Assembly: GCA_900551305.1 (NCBI GenBank)
Contig: URVK01000005.1
Coordinates: forward strand, 1-20,803
DNA: 20,803 bases
Direction of reading: 5' to 3'
DNA from: an uncultured Collinsella sp.
Lineage (GTDB): Bacteria > Actinomycetota > Coriobacteriia > Coriobacteriales > Coriobacteriaceae
Below are positions 1 to 7,737 of the stretch, one piece after another. Position 1 is the stretch's first letter. Each line of letters begins with the position of its first letter. The notes under the pieces are model-generated. The model saw only the letters and a program-made list of their open reading frames with translations. It had not been told where the DNA came from and ran no database searches. The position numbers and the translations under genes were made by a program.

Positions 1-61
1 CGGCAATACGCTTGAGGATCCTTAAAAGAAAGTCCAGTTTATCCTTCCCACTCCACTTTTT

Positions 62-559
62 ATGCGTGTCGACTTGAGAGTGAAACACGACATCGAGGCC
101 AGGAAGGCGGCAATCGGGCTCTTCGAGCGAGGGCACGGCTTCAAGTCGGCGGCGAAGGCGCTGTCGGTCCCGCGCAACACCGTGAGACAATGGCTCTACG
201 TATACCGGTCGTTCGGAAGCGAGGTGCTGCTATCCATGGACGGAAAGCAGACCAGGTACACATACGAGCAGAAGGTCGCCGCCGCCTCGGCCGTGGTCGA
301 CGGCGGCATGAGCAAGCGGGACGCCATGAAGGCGTTCGGGGTCATGTCCCTGGCGCCGCTCAAGAGATGGTGCGTGCTCTACCGCGAGGGCGGCGCCGAG
401 GCGCTCAGGCCCAAGCCCAAGGGCAGGCCGAGGGGGTCCGGCCCCAAGCCGCGCGGGCGCACCCGCGAGCAGGAGCTCGAGGAGCGCTGCCGAAGGCTCG
501 AGACCGAGGTGGCCTACCTAAAAAAATTGCGTGCCCTGGTCGAGAGGGACGGGATCTGA
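62..559 (+). CDS. IS3-family transposase OrfA (DNA-binding subunit)
   Basis: This is the DNA-binding half of an IS3-family transposase (165 aa), which recognises the terminal repeats and is extended into the catalytic half by frameshifting. Two helix-turn-helix units are visible, at about residues 10-52 (including SAAKALSVPRNTVRQWL) and 66-112 (including SKRDAMKAFGV). A basic linker rich in K, R, G and P follows, then a leucine-zipper-like coiled coil at about 132-160. A double HTH is usual for the IS150 group. The ATG at 62 lacks a clear Shine-Dalgarno sequence, which is common in IS elements that limit transposase supply. The zero-frame product ends 33 bases after the slippery tract. Confidence 0.85.
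   Translation: MRVDLRVKHDIEARKAAIGLFERGHGFKSAAKALSVPRNTVRQWLYVYRSFGSEVLLSMDGKQTRYTYEQKVAAASAVVDGGMSKRDAMKAFGVMSLAPLKRWCVLYREGGAEALRPKPKGRPRGSGPKPRGRTREQELEERCRRLETEVAYLKKLRALVERDGI
520..526 (+). other. Programmed -1 ribosomal frameshift site (A AAA AAA)
   Basis: Seven A residues lie in orfA phase as A-AAA-AAA, the standard X-XXY-YYZ slippery heptamer. A -1 slip moves ribosomes from orfA into the open orfB frame. IS150 uses a similar A-AAA-AAG site. I did not identify a convincing downstream stimulatory structure by eye. Confidence 0.8.
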
Positions 560-1431
560 CCAGGGCGAAGGTCGAGGCCGTGAGCGCCCTGCGCGCGGAG
601 GGGTACGAGCTGGGGCGCCTGCTGGAGTGCGCCGGCATGGCCCGGTCCAGCTACTACTACGCGCTGTCGCACCCGGCCAGGCCGACGCGCCCGGAGCTGC
701 GGGACGCGGTGGCGGAGATCTTCTCGCGTACGGCCAACGGGTGCGGCCACCGCCAGGTCGCCATGTGCCTGCGCGCCGAGCTGGGCGCGCGCATAGCCTA
801 CAAGACCGTGCTCAAGATGATGCGGGAGATGGGGGTCCGCTGCGGCATCCGCCGCGAGACCGACTACCATAGGTACAACTCGTACAGGGGCGTCGTGGGC
901 GAGACGTTCGAGAACGTCATCGGGCGCGACTTCGCCGCCGACGGGCCGTGGCAGAAGATGGGCACCGACGTCACCGAGTTCAAGCAGCCCTGGGGCAAGG
1001 CCTACTTCGCGCCGGTGTACGACTTCGGCAGCAAGGAGATAGTCGCGTGGTCGACGTCGACCAGCCCGAACATGGCGCAGCAGGCCGAGCTGCTCGACCA
1101 GCTGCTGGCGAAGATGCCCGAGGGCGCGACGCCGGTGCTCCACAGCGACATGGGCTGGCAGTACCAGCACGCCGCATGGTGCGGGAGGCTGAAGGACGCC
1201 GGGATCGTCCAGAGCATGTCCAGAAAGGGAAACTGCATCGACAACGGCGCCACCGAGCAGGTCTTCGGCCACATGAAGGACGAGTTCTTCCGGGGAAGGA
1301 CATGGCCCGACTTCGAGTCCTTCAAGGCGGACCTGGACGCGTACGTCGCCCATTGGAACACGAGGCGAAGGCAGGTTAAACTGAAGGGGCTGACCCCGGA
1401 GGAGTTCCGGAACCAGCCCCTTGCGGCGTAG
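520..1431 (+). CDS. IS3-family transposase OrfB (DDE integrase domain), made by -1 frameshift
   Basis: This is the catalytic half of the IS3-family transposase. The frame lies -1 relative to orfA and joins it at the A7 tract, giving an OrfAB fusion of about 456 aa. An HTH_21-like segment (RLLECAGMARSSYYYAL) precedes the rve integrase core. The catalytic triad is visible: D in GTDVTEF, D in LHSDMGWQY, and E in NGATEQVFGH. Exactly 35 residues separate the second D from the E, which is the D,D(35)E signature. The C-terminal segment (HWNTRRRQVKLKGLTPEEF) is typical of the family. No stop or frame break is seen apart from the programmed shift. I place the start at the slippery site because no convincing separate start exists. 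Confidence 0.85.
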   Translation, partial: KKIACPGREGRDLTRAKVEAVSALRAEGYELGRLLECAGMARSSYYYALSHPARPTRPELRDAVAEIFSRTANGCGHRQVAMCLRAELGARIAYKTVLKMMREMGVRCGIRRETDYHRYNSYRGVVGETFENVIGRDFAADGPWQKMGTDVTEFKQPWGKAYFAPVYDFGSKEIVAWSTSTSPNMAQQAELLDQLLAKMPEGATPVLHSDMGWQYQHAAWCGRLKDAGIVQSMSRKGNCIDNGATEQVFGHMKDEFFRGRTWPDFESFKADLDAYVAHWNTRRRQVKLKGLTPEEFRNQPLAA

Positions 1432-1440
1432 TTCTTATTT

Positions 1441-1469
1441 AAGCCGTCCAAGTTTTGGGGTGCAGTTCA
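1441..1469 (+). repeat. Right terminal inverted repeat of the IS element
   Basis: Read inward on the minus strand, this stretch begins TGAACTGCACCCC, then AAAACTTGGACGG. That is the pattern of IS150-type ends, which start TGTACTGCACCC. It starts ten bases after the orfB stop. The matching left copy is not recognisable in the window. Confidence 0.6.
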
Positions 1470-1530
1470 TTTCTCCAGATAGGGGAGATGCGGGGCCGTC
1501 CTTTTATCTTGTCGGCGTACTCAATCGCTA

Positions 1531-1572
1531 AAAGGAAACCCCACAGCCCATGCGAGCTGCGGGGTTTCCTTT
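1531..1572. terminator. Bidirectional intrinsic terminator
   Basis: Arms 1531-1547 and 1556-1572 form a 17-bp stem with one mismatch and an 8-base loop. The stem begins AAAGGAAACCCC and ends GGGGTTTCCTTT, so either strand yields a GC-rich hairpin followed by U residues. It lies 32 bases past the stop of the minus-strand kinase gene and 62 bases past the IS right end. It therefore probably ends the kinase transcript and any transcription arriving from the left. Confidence 0.85.
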
Positions 1573-1604
1573 GTGCCTCCGATGCGAAATAAATCGCTCA
1601 GATA

Positions 1605-2369
1605 TTACTGATAATCGACGACGTCGATCCAGTTCTTCAGGAACTCATCGTTCACGTTGCGCTTACGAGCGAGCTCGGAAGCGGCGACGATGCTCGTCCA
1701 CTGACGCACAACCTGCATGGGCATGTCGGCGCGGTCGCAGTAGAGCTCCAGATAAGCCTCGGCCTGGTCCTTGCTGTTGAGGGCAAAGAGCAGGTAGGTG
1801 GTGGCAACGTCGGCAGCAGGGGAGCCCTGGGTAGCGTGTGCCCAGTCGCACACATAGAGCTGGCCGTCGTCGCCGACGATGACGTTGGAGGGGTTGAAGT
1901 CGCCGTGGCAGACCTTGAACTCCTTGGTCATACCGTCCAGACGCTCCTGAAGGTTGTAACGCGTGGTGGCATTGAGCTGATCAAGGCTGTCGATCATGCG
2001 GGCGAACTTGTCGCGCTGACGGTTGAGCAGCGGGGAGGTGTAGCCGTGGATCTCGATCTGGAGGTCGACGAACATCTCGAGGTACTCACCGAAGCGCTGG
2101 GGCTCGGCAGTCATCTTCTCGGCAAGGGTGGTGCCCGGAACCTTCTCGGTCACGAGCGCCCAGCCGTTGGCGGTCTCGAGCTGGGAAACCTCAAGAGCCT
2201 TGGGGCTGCGGATGCCGCACTCATTGATGCGGGAAAGATTCAAAGCCTCGTTGAACACGTCGGAGACAGGCTTGGTCTCGTTAAAGACCTTGACGATCTT
2301 GTCGCCCAGGTCGTAAACGACCTTGTTGCCACGGCGGACGAGCTCGGTCTTGGAATCGGGTAGCAGCAT
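1605..2369 (-). CDS. APH/choline-kinase-fold phosphotransferase
   Basis: This 254-aa protein has the protein-kinase-like fold of the aminoglycoside phosphotransferase/choline kinase family, which moves the ATP gamma-phosphate to a small-molecule hydroxyl. The N-lobe shows VVYDLGDKIVKVF with probable ATP-binding Lys27, and a Glu (E41) that could pair with it. The catalytic loop is HGDFNPSN (155-162, with D157 and N162), and the metal-binding Asp is D175 in CDWAHA. The substrate is unknown; the general fold does not by itself imply drug resistance. The start is supported by GAAAGGA eight bases upstream. It lies 89 bp downstream of adhE on the same strand. A GC-rich hairpin separates the two, and I see no strong promoter of its own, so it may be read partly with adhE. 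Confidence 0.8.
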   Translation of the reverse strand: MLLPDSKTELVRRGNKVVYDLGDKIVKVFNETKPVSDVFNEALNLSRINECGIRSPKALEVSQLETANGWALVTEKVPGTTLAEKMTAEPQRFGEYLEMFVDLQIEIHGYTSPLLNRQRDKFARMIDSLDQLNATTRYNLQERLDGMTKEFKVCHGDFNPSNVIVGDDGQLYVCDWAHATQGSPAADVATTYLLFALNSKDQAEAYLELYCDRADMPMQVVRQWTSIVAASELARKRNVNDEFLKNWIDVVDYQ

Positions 2370-2402
2370 GGTTGCATCCTTTCAACGATGCGATAGAAGC
2401 GA

Positions 2403-2439
2403 CGGCGGGGGTGTGTGAAACACCCCTGCACCCCCGCCG
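2403..2439. other. GC-rich hairpin between adhE and the kinase gene
   Basis: Perfect 11-bp arms at 2403-2413 and 2429-2439 (CGGCGGGGGTG and its complement) enclose a short inner GTG/CAC stem. On the minus strand, where both flanking genes lie, the U tract (TTTTTT) comes before the hairpin instead of after it. This is therefore not a textbook intrinsic terminator. It could still slow polymerase or protect the 3' end of the adhE mRNA. Confidence 0.5.
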
Positions 2440-2458
2440 CAAAAAACCGTGCTAAAAA

Positions 2459-5061
2459 CTAGCAGACGGCGTAGTCCTGGGGCTCGCGGCCGTAGTAGGC
2501 GTCCAGGTAGAGCTCCTTGATCTCGCTCATGAGCGGGTAGCGCGGGTTAGCGCCGGTGCACTGGTCGTTGAATGCCTGCTCGGTCATCTCGTCGAGGGTG
2601 TCGAGGAAGTACTGCTCGTCAACACCGTAGTCGGCGATGGTCTTCTTGACACCGATGAAGTCCTTGAGCTCCTCGAGCTTCGTGATGAAGTTCTCGAAGA
2701 CCTCCTTGTCGTCCTTGCCCTCGATACCGCAGTACTTGGCCATCTCGGCGTAGTTGTGCAGCGCGTTGGGGTAAGGATACTGGGAGAAGGTACCCATCTT
2801 GACGGGAGCCTCGGCGGCGTTGTAGCGCATGACGCGGGTCAGGATGACGGCGTTAGCGATGCCGTGGGGCAGGTGATGGAAAGCGCCGAGCTTGTGAGCC
2901 ATGGAGTGGTTGAGGCCCAGGAAGGCGTTGGCGAAGGCCATACCGGCCATGCAGGAGGCGTTGTGCATCTCCTCGCGGGCGTGCGGGTCCTTGGCGCCGT
3001 TCGTGAAGCTGGAGGGCAGGTTCTCAAAGACGAGCTTGGCAGCGCGCTCGGAGAGGCCCTTGGTGTAGTCGGAAGCCATGATGGAGACGTAGGACTCGAT
3101 GGCGTGGGTCATGACGTCGATGCCGGAGGCAGCGGTCAGGCCGCGCGGGGCGGTCATGCGGCGTCGACGATAGCCATGTTGGGGAGCAGCGCGTAGTCGG
3201 CGAGCGGCCACTTGATGCCGGTCTCCTTGTCGGTGATGATGGCGAACGGCGTGCACTCGGAGCCGGTACCCGAGGAGGTCGGGACGGCGACGAAGTAGGC
3301 CTTCTTGCCCATCTCGGGGAAGGTGAAGATACGCTTGCGGATGTCCATGAAGTCCATGGCCATGTCCTCAAACTTGCACTCGGGGTGCTCGTACATCATC
3401 CACATGATCTTGCCGGCGTCCATAGCGGAGCCACCGCCGACGGCGATGATGACGTCCGGCTCAAAGAGAGCCATCTGCTTGGCGCCGCGACGTGCGCACT
3501 GCAGCGACGGATCGGGCTCGACGTCGTAGAAGCAGTCGTGGGCGATGCCCATCTCGTCGAGCTTGGCCTCGATGGCGCGGGTGTTGCCATTCTTGAAGAG
3601 GAACTGGTCGGTAACGATGAAGGCGCGCTTCTTGCCCATGACGTTGCCCAGCTCGTCGAGGGCGACGGGCGTGGAACCCTTCTTGAAGTAGACCTTCTCG
3701 GGAGCGCGGAACCACAGCATGTTCTCACGGCGCTCGGCCACAGTCTTAACGTTGATCAAGTGCTTCACCCCAACGTTCTCGGAGACGGAGTTGCCGCCCC
3801 AGGAGCCGCAGCCCAGGGTCAGAGACGGCTTCATGCCAAAGTTGTACAGGTCACCGATACCACCCTGAGAAGCCGGGGTGGTGACGCCAAGACTTCATGA
3901 CGTGCTCGAACAGGCTGATCTTCTCGGCCTGGGCGGGGTGCACGTACAGAGAGGCGGTGTGGCCCGGGCCACCGGCGAGCACCAGGTGCTCGGCCTTGTC
4001 GACGGCCTCCTGGAAGTCCTTGGCGTGGTACATGGCCAGGACCGGGGAGAGCTTCTCGTGGGAGAACTCCTCCTTGGCGGGGTCGGTGGAGGTGACCTCG
4101 GCGATCAGGATCTTAGTCTTGGCGGGAACCTCGATGCCTCGGCGATCTTGGCGGCAGCCATGCCGGGGATGCGGTGATCGAGGGCGCCGTTCTTGAACAT
4201 GGCGGCACGCAGGGCCTCCATCTCGGCACCCTGCTTGACGAAGTAGCAGCCGCGCTTCTGGAACTCGGCCTTGACCTGGTCGTAGATAGTGTCGATGACG
4301 GTCACGGACTGCTCGGAAGCGCAGATCATGCCGTTGTCGAAGGTCTTGGAGTGGATGATGGAGTTGACTGCGAGCAGAACGTCGGCGGTGTCGTCGATGA
4401 CGACCGGGGTGTTACCGGCGCCAACGCCCAGGGCGGGCTTGCCCGAGGAGTAGGCGGCCTTGACCATGCCCGGGCCACCGGTGGCGAGGATGATGTCGAC
4501 GTCGCGCATGACCATGTTAGTCAGCTCGATGGAGGGGACATCGACCCAGCCGATGATGCCCTCGGGGGCGCCGGCCTTGACGGCGGCGATGGTGCACTTG
4601 GCGGCAGCCGGGTGCGGGGAGATGATGATGGCGTTGCGGGTCTTCAGGCAGATCAGCGTCTTGAAGATCGCGGTGGAGGTGGGGTTGGTCGTCGGGATGA
4701 CGGCGCCCACGATGCCGATGGGCTCGGCGATCTTGGTGATGCCGTAAGCCTCGTCGCGCTCCAGGACACCACAGGTCTTGGTGTTCTTGTAAGCGTTGTA
4801 GATGTACTCTGCGGCGTAGTGGTTCTTGATGACCTTGTCCTCAAGAACGCCGCGGCCGGTCTCCTCGATGGCCATCTTCGCCAACGGGATACGAGCCTTG
4901 TTGGCGGCCATGGCGGCCTCATAGAAGATCTTGTCGACCTGCTCCTGCGTGTACGTAGCAAAAAGCGCCTGGGCCTCTCGCATCTGAGCGAGCTTAGCCT
5001 CAAGCGCCTCTACGTTGTCCACAATTGCGGGAGTAGTGTTTTCCGGTGACTTTTTCACCAT
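2459..5061 (-). pseudogene. adhE: adhE, bifunctional aldehyde-alcohol dehydrogenase, split by three frame breaks
   Basis: AdhE reduces acetyl-CoA to acetaldehyde and then to ethanol, regenerating NAD+ in fermentation. The N-terminal CoA-acylating aldehyde dehydrogenase half carries the nucleophile Cys247 (NGMICASEQ). The C-terminal iron alcohol dehydrogenase half has GGGSAMDAGK and the His-rich iron site (GLNHSMAHKLGAFHHLPHG). The span encodes about 868 codons, close to the usual 860-890. Reading continues only by changing frame near 4135, 3890 and 3158. Each break fits a small deletion inside a conserved stretch. For example, KIAEA runs directly into IEVPAKTKIL where AAGIEVP is expected. All segments otherwise keep conserved residues, so this is either a very recent pseudogene or a sequence with consensus errors. 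The start has AAGGAG upstream. Confidence 0.85.
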
Positions 5062-5101
5062 TTGTGTCTCCTTGCGATCGGAGATTTACCCTACGCCTTG
5101 C

Positions 5102-5110
5102 ATGATAGCA
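5102..5110 (-). promoter_or_regulatory. Probable adhE promoter (extended -10)
   Basis: On the minus strand this reads TGC-TATCAT, an extended -10 element. A transcript would start about 33 bases before the adhE ATG, leaving room for the AAGGAG ribosome-binding site at about 5069-5074. No good -35 hexamer is seen at 16-18 bp spacing. Confidence 0.45.
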
Positions 5111-5153
5111 AGAAATTATTCGGCGAACGGTAAGATTCCTCTAAAAGGCACAC

Positions 5154-5183
5154 TAAAACGCTTCAATTGAATGAAGCGTTTTA
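5154..5183. terminator. Bidirectional terminator-like hairpin
   Basis: Twelve-base-pair arms (5154-5165 TAAAACGCTTCA and 5172-5183) enclose the loop ATTGAA. The stem is A-rich at the 5' end and T-rich at the 3' end on both strands. It lies upstream of the adhE promoter, between that promoter and the transposase relic, and could insulate adhE from transcription entering from the right. Confidence 0.55.
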
Positions 5184-5214
5184 ACTAAAACTATCTGCCT
5201 GCTGCATCGCCCCG

Positions 5215-5459
5215 CTCATTGGGGACAGACTCTCATGAGTATTTCAATGGGAAAACGGGACATCTGTTTGATAATCGCTATTCGCGGGTCGCGGTTGAGT
5301 CGGACACACAGGCGGTGCAGCTACTCGATTACATCCATTTCAATCCCGTGTAAGGTGCGTCCGACTCGCTCGAGGCGTACCGTTAGTTACAAGGCATACC
5401 AGCTGCGCTATGATCCCTTTGACATCTGCAAACCCTCATATAAGTCTGTCCCCAATGAG
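5215..5459. repeat. 245-bp element bounded by perfect 17-bp inverted repeats
   Basis: The left arm (5215-5231, CTCATTGGGGACAGACT) and right arm (5443-5459) are exact reverse complements, with no extension on either side. The interior holds a decayed Y1-type transposase fragment. The layout suggests the ends of a REP/RAYT-type or MITE-like element that has lost most of its coding sequence. Confidence 0.7.
5231..5420 (+). pseudogene. Remnant of a REP-associated (Y1/IS200-like) tyrosine transposase
   Basis: Reading from about 5237, the frame gives EYFNGKTGHLFDNRY and then LLDYIHFNPV before a TAA at 5354. This matches the C-terminal half of RAYT/Y1_Tnp-like transposases, which typically contain RxGHLFQxRY and YIHxNPV. 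After the stop, a one-base frame change gives KVRPTRS...VSYKAY, resembling the usual NPVKA...WSSYRAY tail. The N-terminal HUH motif and the catalytic region are missing. The fragment lies inside the 17-bp inverted repeats and is not expected to be functional. Confidence 0.7.
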
Positions 5460-5462
5460 TGC

Positions 5463-5495
5463 AAAAAGGCGCCCTCCGTAGGGGAGGGCGCCTTT
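5463..5495 (-). terminator. rpmB intrinsic terminator
   Basis: A perfect 13-bp stem (5465-5477 with 5483-5495, AAAGGCGCCCTCC) has a 5-base loop. On the minus strand it is followed by a run of T, from the A residues at 5463-5467. It lies about 70 bases past the rpmB stop and is the obvious end of that transcript. Confidence 0.85.
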
Positions 5496-5563
5496 GGTAA
5501 GTTCTATGTGAACGCGAGGTCTTTGACCCGGAGAGTCCGAGGTACTTGTTGGTAAGACCTTAT

Positions 5564-5752
5564 TTACGAGCGCGCAACCTTGCCGGACTTGAGGCAGGTG
5601 GAGCAAACGTTCATCTTGCGACGGTGACCATCGACGACGACGTAGACGCGCTGGATGTTGGGGCGGAACTTACGGTTGGTGACGCGGTGAGAGTGGCTGA
5701 TGGAGCGACCGGCAACGGGGTGCTTACCGCAAACTTCGCAAACTTTGGACAT
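5564..5752 (-). CDS. rpmB: 50S ribosomal protein L28
   Basis: L28 is a small protein of the large ribosomal subunit. The 62-aa product has the family signature (VCGKHPVAGRSISHSHRVTNRKFRPN) split over residues 5-32 and two CxxC pairs (C5/C8 and C50/C53). It is therefore the zinc-binding (C+) form of L28, which some bacteria replace with a C- copy under zinc limitation. I chose the ATG at 5752 because AAGGAGG lies eight bases upstream; an upstream in-frame ATG at 5800 lacks this and would add 16 atypical residues. The gene is monocistronic, with its own extended -10 promoter and strong terminator. Confidence 0.95.
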   Translation of the reverse strand: MSKVCEVCGKHPVAGRSISHSHRVTNRKFRPNIQRVYVVVDGHRRKMNVCSTCLKSGKVARS

Positions 5753-5806
5753 AACTGACCCTCCTTGGGCGACAAACGAACATGTCGCGTTAACAAACAA
5801 GCCTGA

Positions 5807-5815
5807 ACTATAGCA
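5807..5815 (-). promoter_or_regulatory. rpmB promoter (extended -10, TGC-TATAGT)
   Basis: The minus strand reads GTGCTATAGTT, an extended -10. It would start transcription about 48 bases before the rpmB ATG. The same GTGCTATAGT string occurs upstream of rpsT. No convincing -35 is seen. From here to about 6040 I see no gene; the stretch holds only small hairpins such as GGAGC/GCTCC near 5980. Confidence 0.6.
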
Positions 5816-6040
5816 CAGAAGCAGCTCCCTGTGCGTAATCTACACAGAGATATTCGTCTTTTGGCGATAGTGCTCACGCCACGGCCCTGGACGTAGATCC
5901 GATTTGCGTGCAGCAGAGGGGATTATGCCAGCTCGTGCGTGCGTTTTCAAGCTCGTCCCACAAATATATATAGGTTTATGGAGCATTGGGCTCCGTTTAC
6001 GGATTGCTCTGTATTTATGCTCGCAATTAAGCTCGAGGTT

Positions 6041-6049
6041 GGCTACACT
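6041..6049 (+). promoter_or_regulatory. Probable pyr operon promoter (-10 TACACT)
   Basis: GGCTACACT matches the GCTAnnnT pattern found at other promoters of the window. It would start transcription near 6056, just upstream of the first arm of the leader hairpin at 6075. The nearby pair TTGACC (6055) and TACCCA (6078) would start after that arm and has a poor -10, so I prefer TACACT. No good -35 is visible. Confidence 0.4.
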
Positions 6050-6074
6050 ATCCCTTGACCATTAAAGGGGTACG

Positions 6075-6164
6075 AGATACCCACATGGAATTACATTGCT
6101 GCCAAAGAGCAGCCCTTCCTGTGGGTGTCTGGTCCGCTTTGAGCGGTCGGGCATCTATTTTTTT
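6075..6164 (+). promoter_or_regulatory. pyr leader: antiterminator-like hairpin overlapping an intrinsic terminator
   Basis: A first hairpin pairs 6075-6085 with 6120-6130 (11 bp, one G-U), then GGAA with TTCC, then GCTGC with GCAGC around the hexaloop CAAAGA. A second hairpin (about 6123-6156, core CCGCT-TTG-AGCGG with several wobble pairs below) is followed by seven T (6158-6164), as in an intrinsic terminator. The two share 6123-6130 and so cannot form fully together. The position 40 bases upstream of pyrR suggests transcription attenuation responding to pyrimidines. The usual PyrR-binding consensus (ARUCCnGnGAGGYU) is not obvious. Confidence 0.6.
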
Positions 6165-6191
6165 GACTGTGTCAGCAGTCAAGACATGTGA

Positions 6192-6788
<597 letters not shown>

Positions 6789-6792
6789 TACC

Positions 6793-7737
6793 GTGGCGTT
6801 CAACCATAAGCACCTGATCGACATTACCGAGTACTCCGAAGAGGACATCAAGCTCATCCTCGAGACCGCCAAGGCGTTCTCCGAGGTCAACGAGCGTGCT
6901 ATCAAGAAGGTCCCCACGCTCAAGGGTAAGACCATCGTCAACATGTTCAACGAGCCCTCGACGCGCACCCGTAGCTCCTTCGAGCTCGCCGAGAAGCGTC
7001 TTTCGGCCGACAGCCTCAACTTTGGCGGCTCCTCGACCTCCACGGTCAAGGGCGAGAGCCTCGTCGACACCGTCGAGACCCTCAACGCCTATAAGATCGA
7101 CTGCATCGTCGTGCGCGATAAGCACGCCGGTGCTCCCTACATCGTCACGCAGAACTCGCCCGCGAGCGTCATCTGCGCCGGCGACGGCAAGCACAACCAT
7201 CCCACGCAGGCCCTGCTCGACCTGTACACCATCTGGGAGCACAAGGGTGACTTCCACGGTCTGAAGGTCGCCGTCGTCGGCGATATCGCGCACTCCCGCG
7301 TCTGCGGCTCGCTGATTCCCGCCCTTAAGATCATGGGCTGCGAGACCTACGCCGTCGCCCCCGGCACGCTGCTGCCGCCGGCGCCCGAGGTCCTGGGCTG
7401 CGACCACGTGACGAGCGACCTCGATTCCGTCCTGCCCGAGCTGGACGTCGTTTACATGCTGCGCGTGCAGCAGGAGCGTCTCGAGGGTGCCCCGTTCCCG
7501 ACCATTCGTGAGTACCACAAGCTCTTCGGTCTGACCAAGGACCGCGAGAAGCTCATGAAGCCCGACGCGATTATCTGCCACCCGGGCCCCATCAACCGCG
7601 GCGTCGAGTTCGATTCCTATATGGCCGACCACCCGCAACGCTCCGTCATCCTGGAGCAGGTCTACGCCGGTATCTGCGTGCGTATGGCTATCCTGTATCT
7701 GCTGCTTGGAGGTGCCGATAATGGCCTTGCTTCTTAA
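6793..7737 (+). CDS. pyrB: Aspartate carbamoyltransferase, catalytic subunit
   Basis: PyrB condenses carbamoyl phosphate with aspartate to N-carbamoyl-aspartate, the committed pyrimidine step. The 314-aa product has the carbamoyl-phosphate motif STRTRSSFE (56-64), catalytic Lys86 (VKGES), HPTQ (136-139), MLRVQQER (232-239) and HPGPINRG (273-280). I chose the GTG at 6793, which has GGGAGG about ten bases upstream; an in-frame GTG at 6781 overlaps that ribosome-binding site. The gene starts four bases after pyrR and overlaps pyrC by 17 bases, which suggests translational coupling. No pyrI regulatory subunit is present here. Confidence 0.95.
   Translation: MAFNHKHLIDITEYSEEDIKLILETAKAFSEVNERAIKKVPTLKGKTIVNMFNEPSTRTRSSFELAEKRLSADSLNFGGSSTSTVKGESLVDTVETLNAYKIDCIVVRDKHAGAPYIVTQNSPASVICAGDGKHNHPTQALLDLYTIWEHKGDFHGLKVAVVGDIAHSRVCGSLIPALKIMGCETYAVAPGTLLPPAPEVLGCDHVTSDLDSVLPELDVVYMLRVQQERLEGAPFPTIREYHKLFGLTKDREKLMKPDAIICHPGPINRGVEFDSYMADHPQRSVILEQVYAGICVRMAILYLLLGGADNGLAS

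Larger units (their letters stand above)
1..1469 (+). mobile_element. IS3-family (IS150-group) insertion sequence
   Basis: Two overlapping transposase frames (orfA, orfB), a slippery A7 tract between them and a right end reading TGCAGTTCA mark an IS3-family element. Read inward, the right terminus starts TGAACTGCACCCC, which resembles the ends I know for the IS150 group. Both frames are open and the DDE residues are present, so the element looks intact in its coding part. The left terminus could not be fixed. A weak candidate starts near base 13 (TGAGGATCC), but it matches the right end poorly, so the true left end may lie upstream of base 1. No target-site duplication could be matched. Confidence 0.85.

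Noticed and set aside
514..1353. Long minus-strand open frame opposite the transposase
   Set aside because: It mirrors the GC-rich codon bias of orfB, has no family resemblance and no ribosome-binding site.
9..1473. Target-site duplication around the IS
   Set aside because: Bases flanking the candidate left end (CGCT) and the right end (TTTC) do not match, and the left end itself is uncertain.
5235..5555. A 106-codon plus-strand frame as a real gene
   Set aside because: It runs in the wrong frame through the transposase relic, across the inverted repeat and through the rpmB terminator.
6055..6083. TTGACC-17-TACCCA as the pyr promoter
   Set aside because: The -10 is poor, and a start there would remove the 5' arm of the strong leader hairpin; TACACT upstream fits better.
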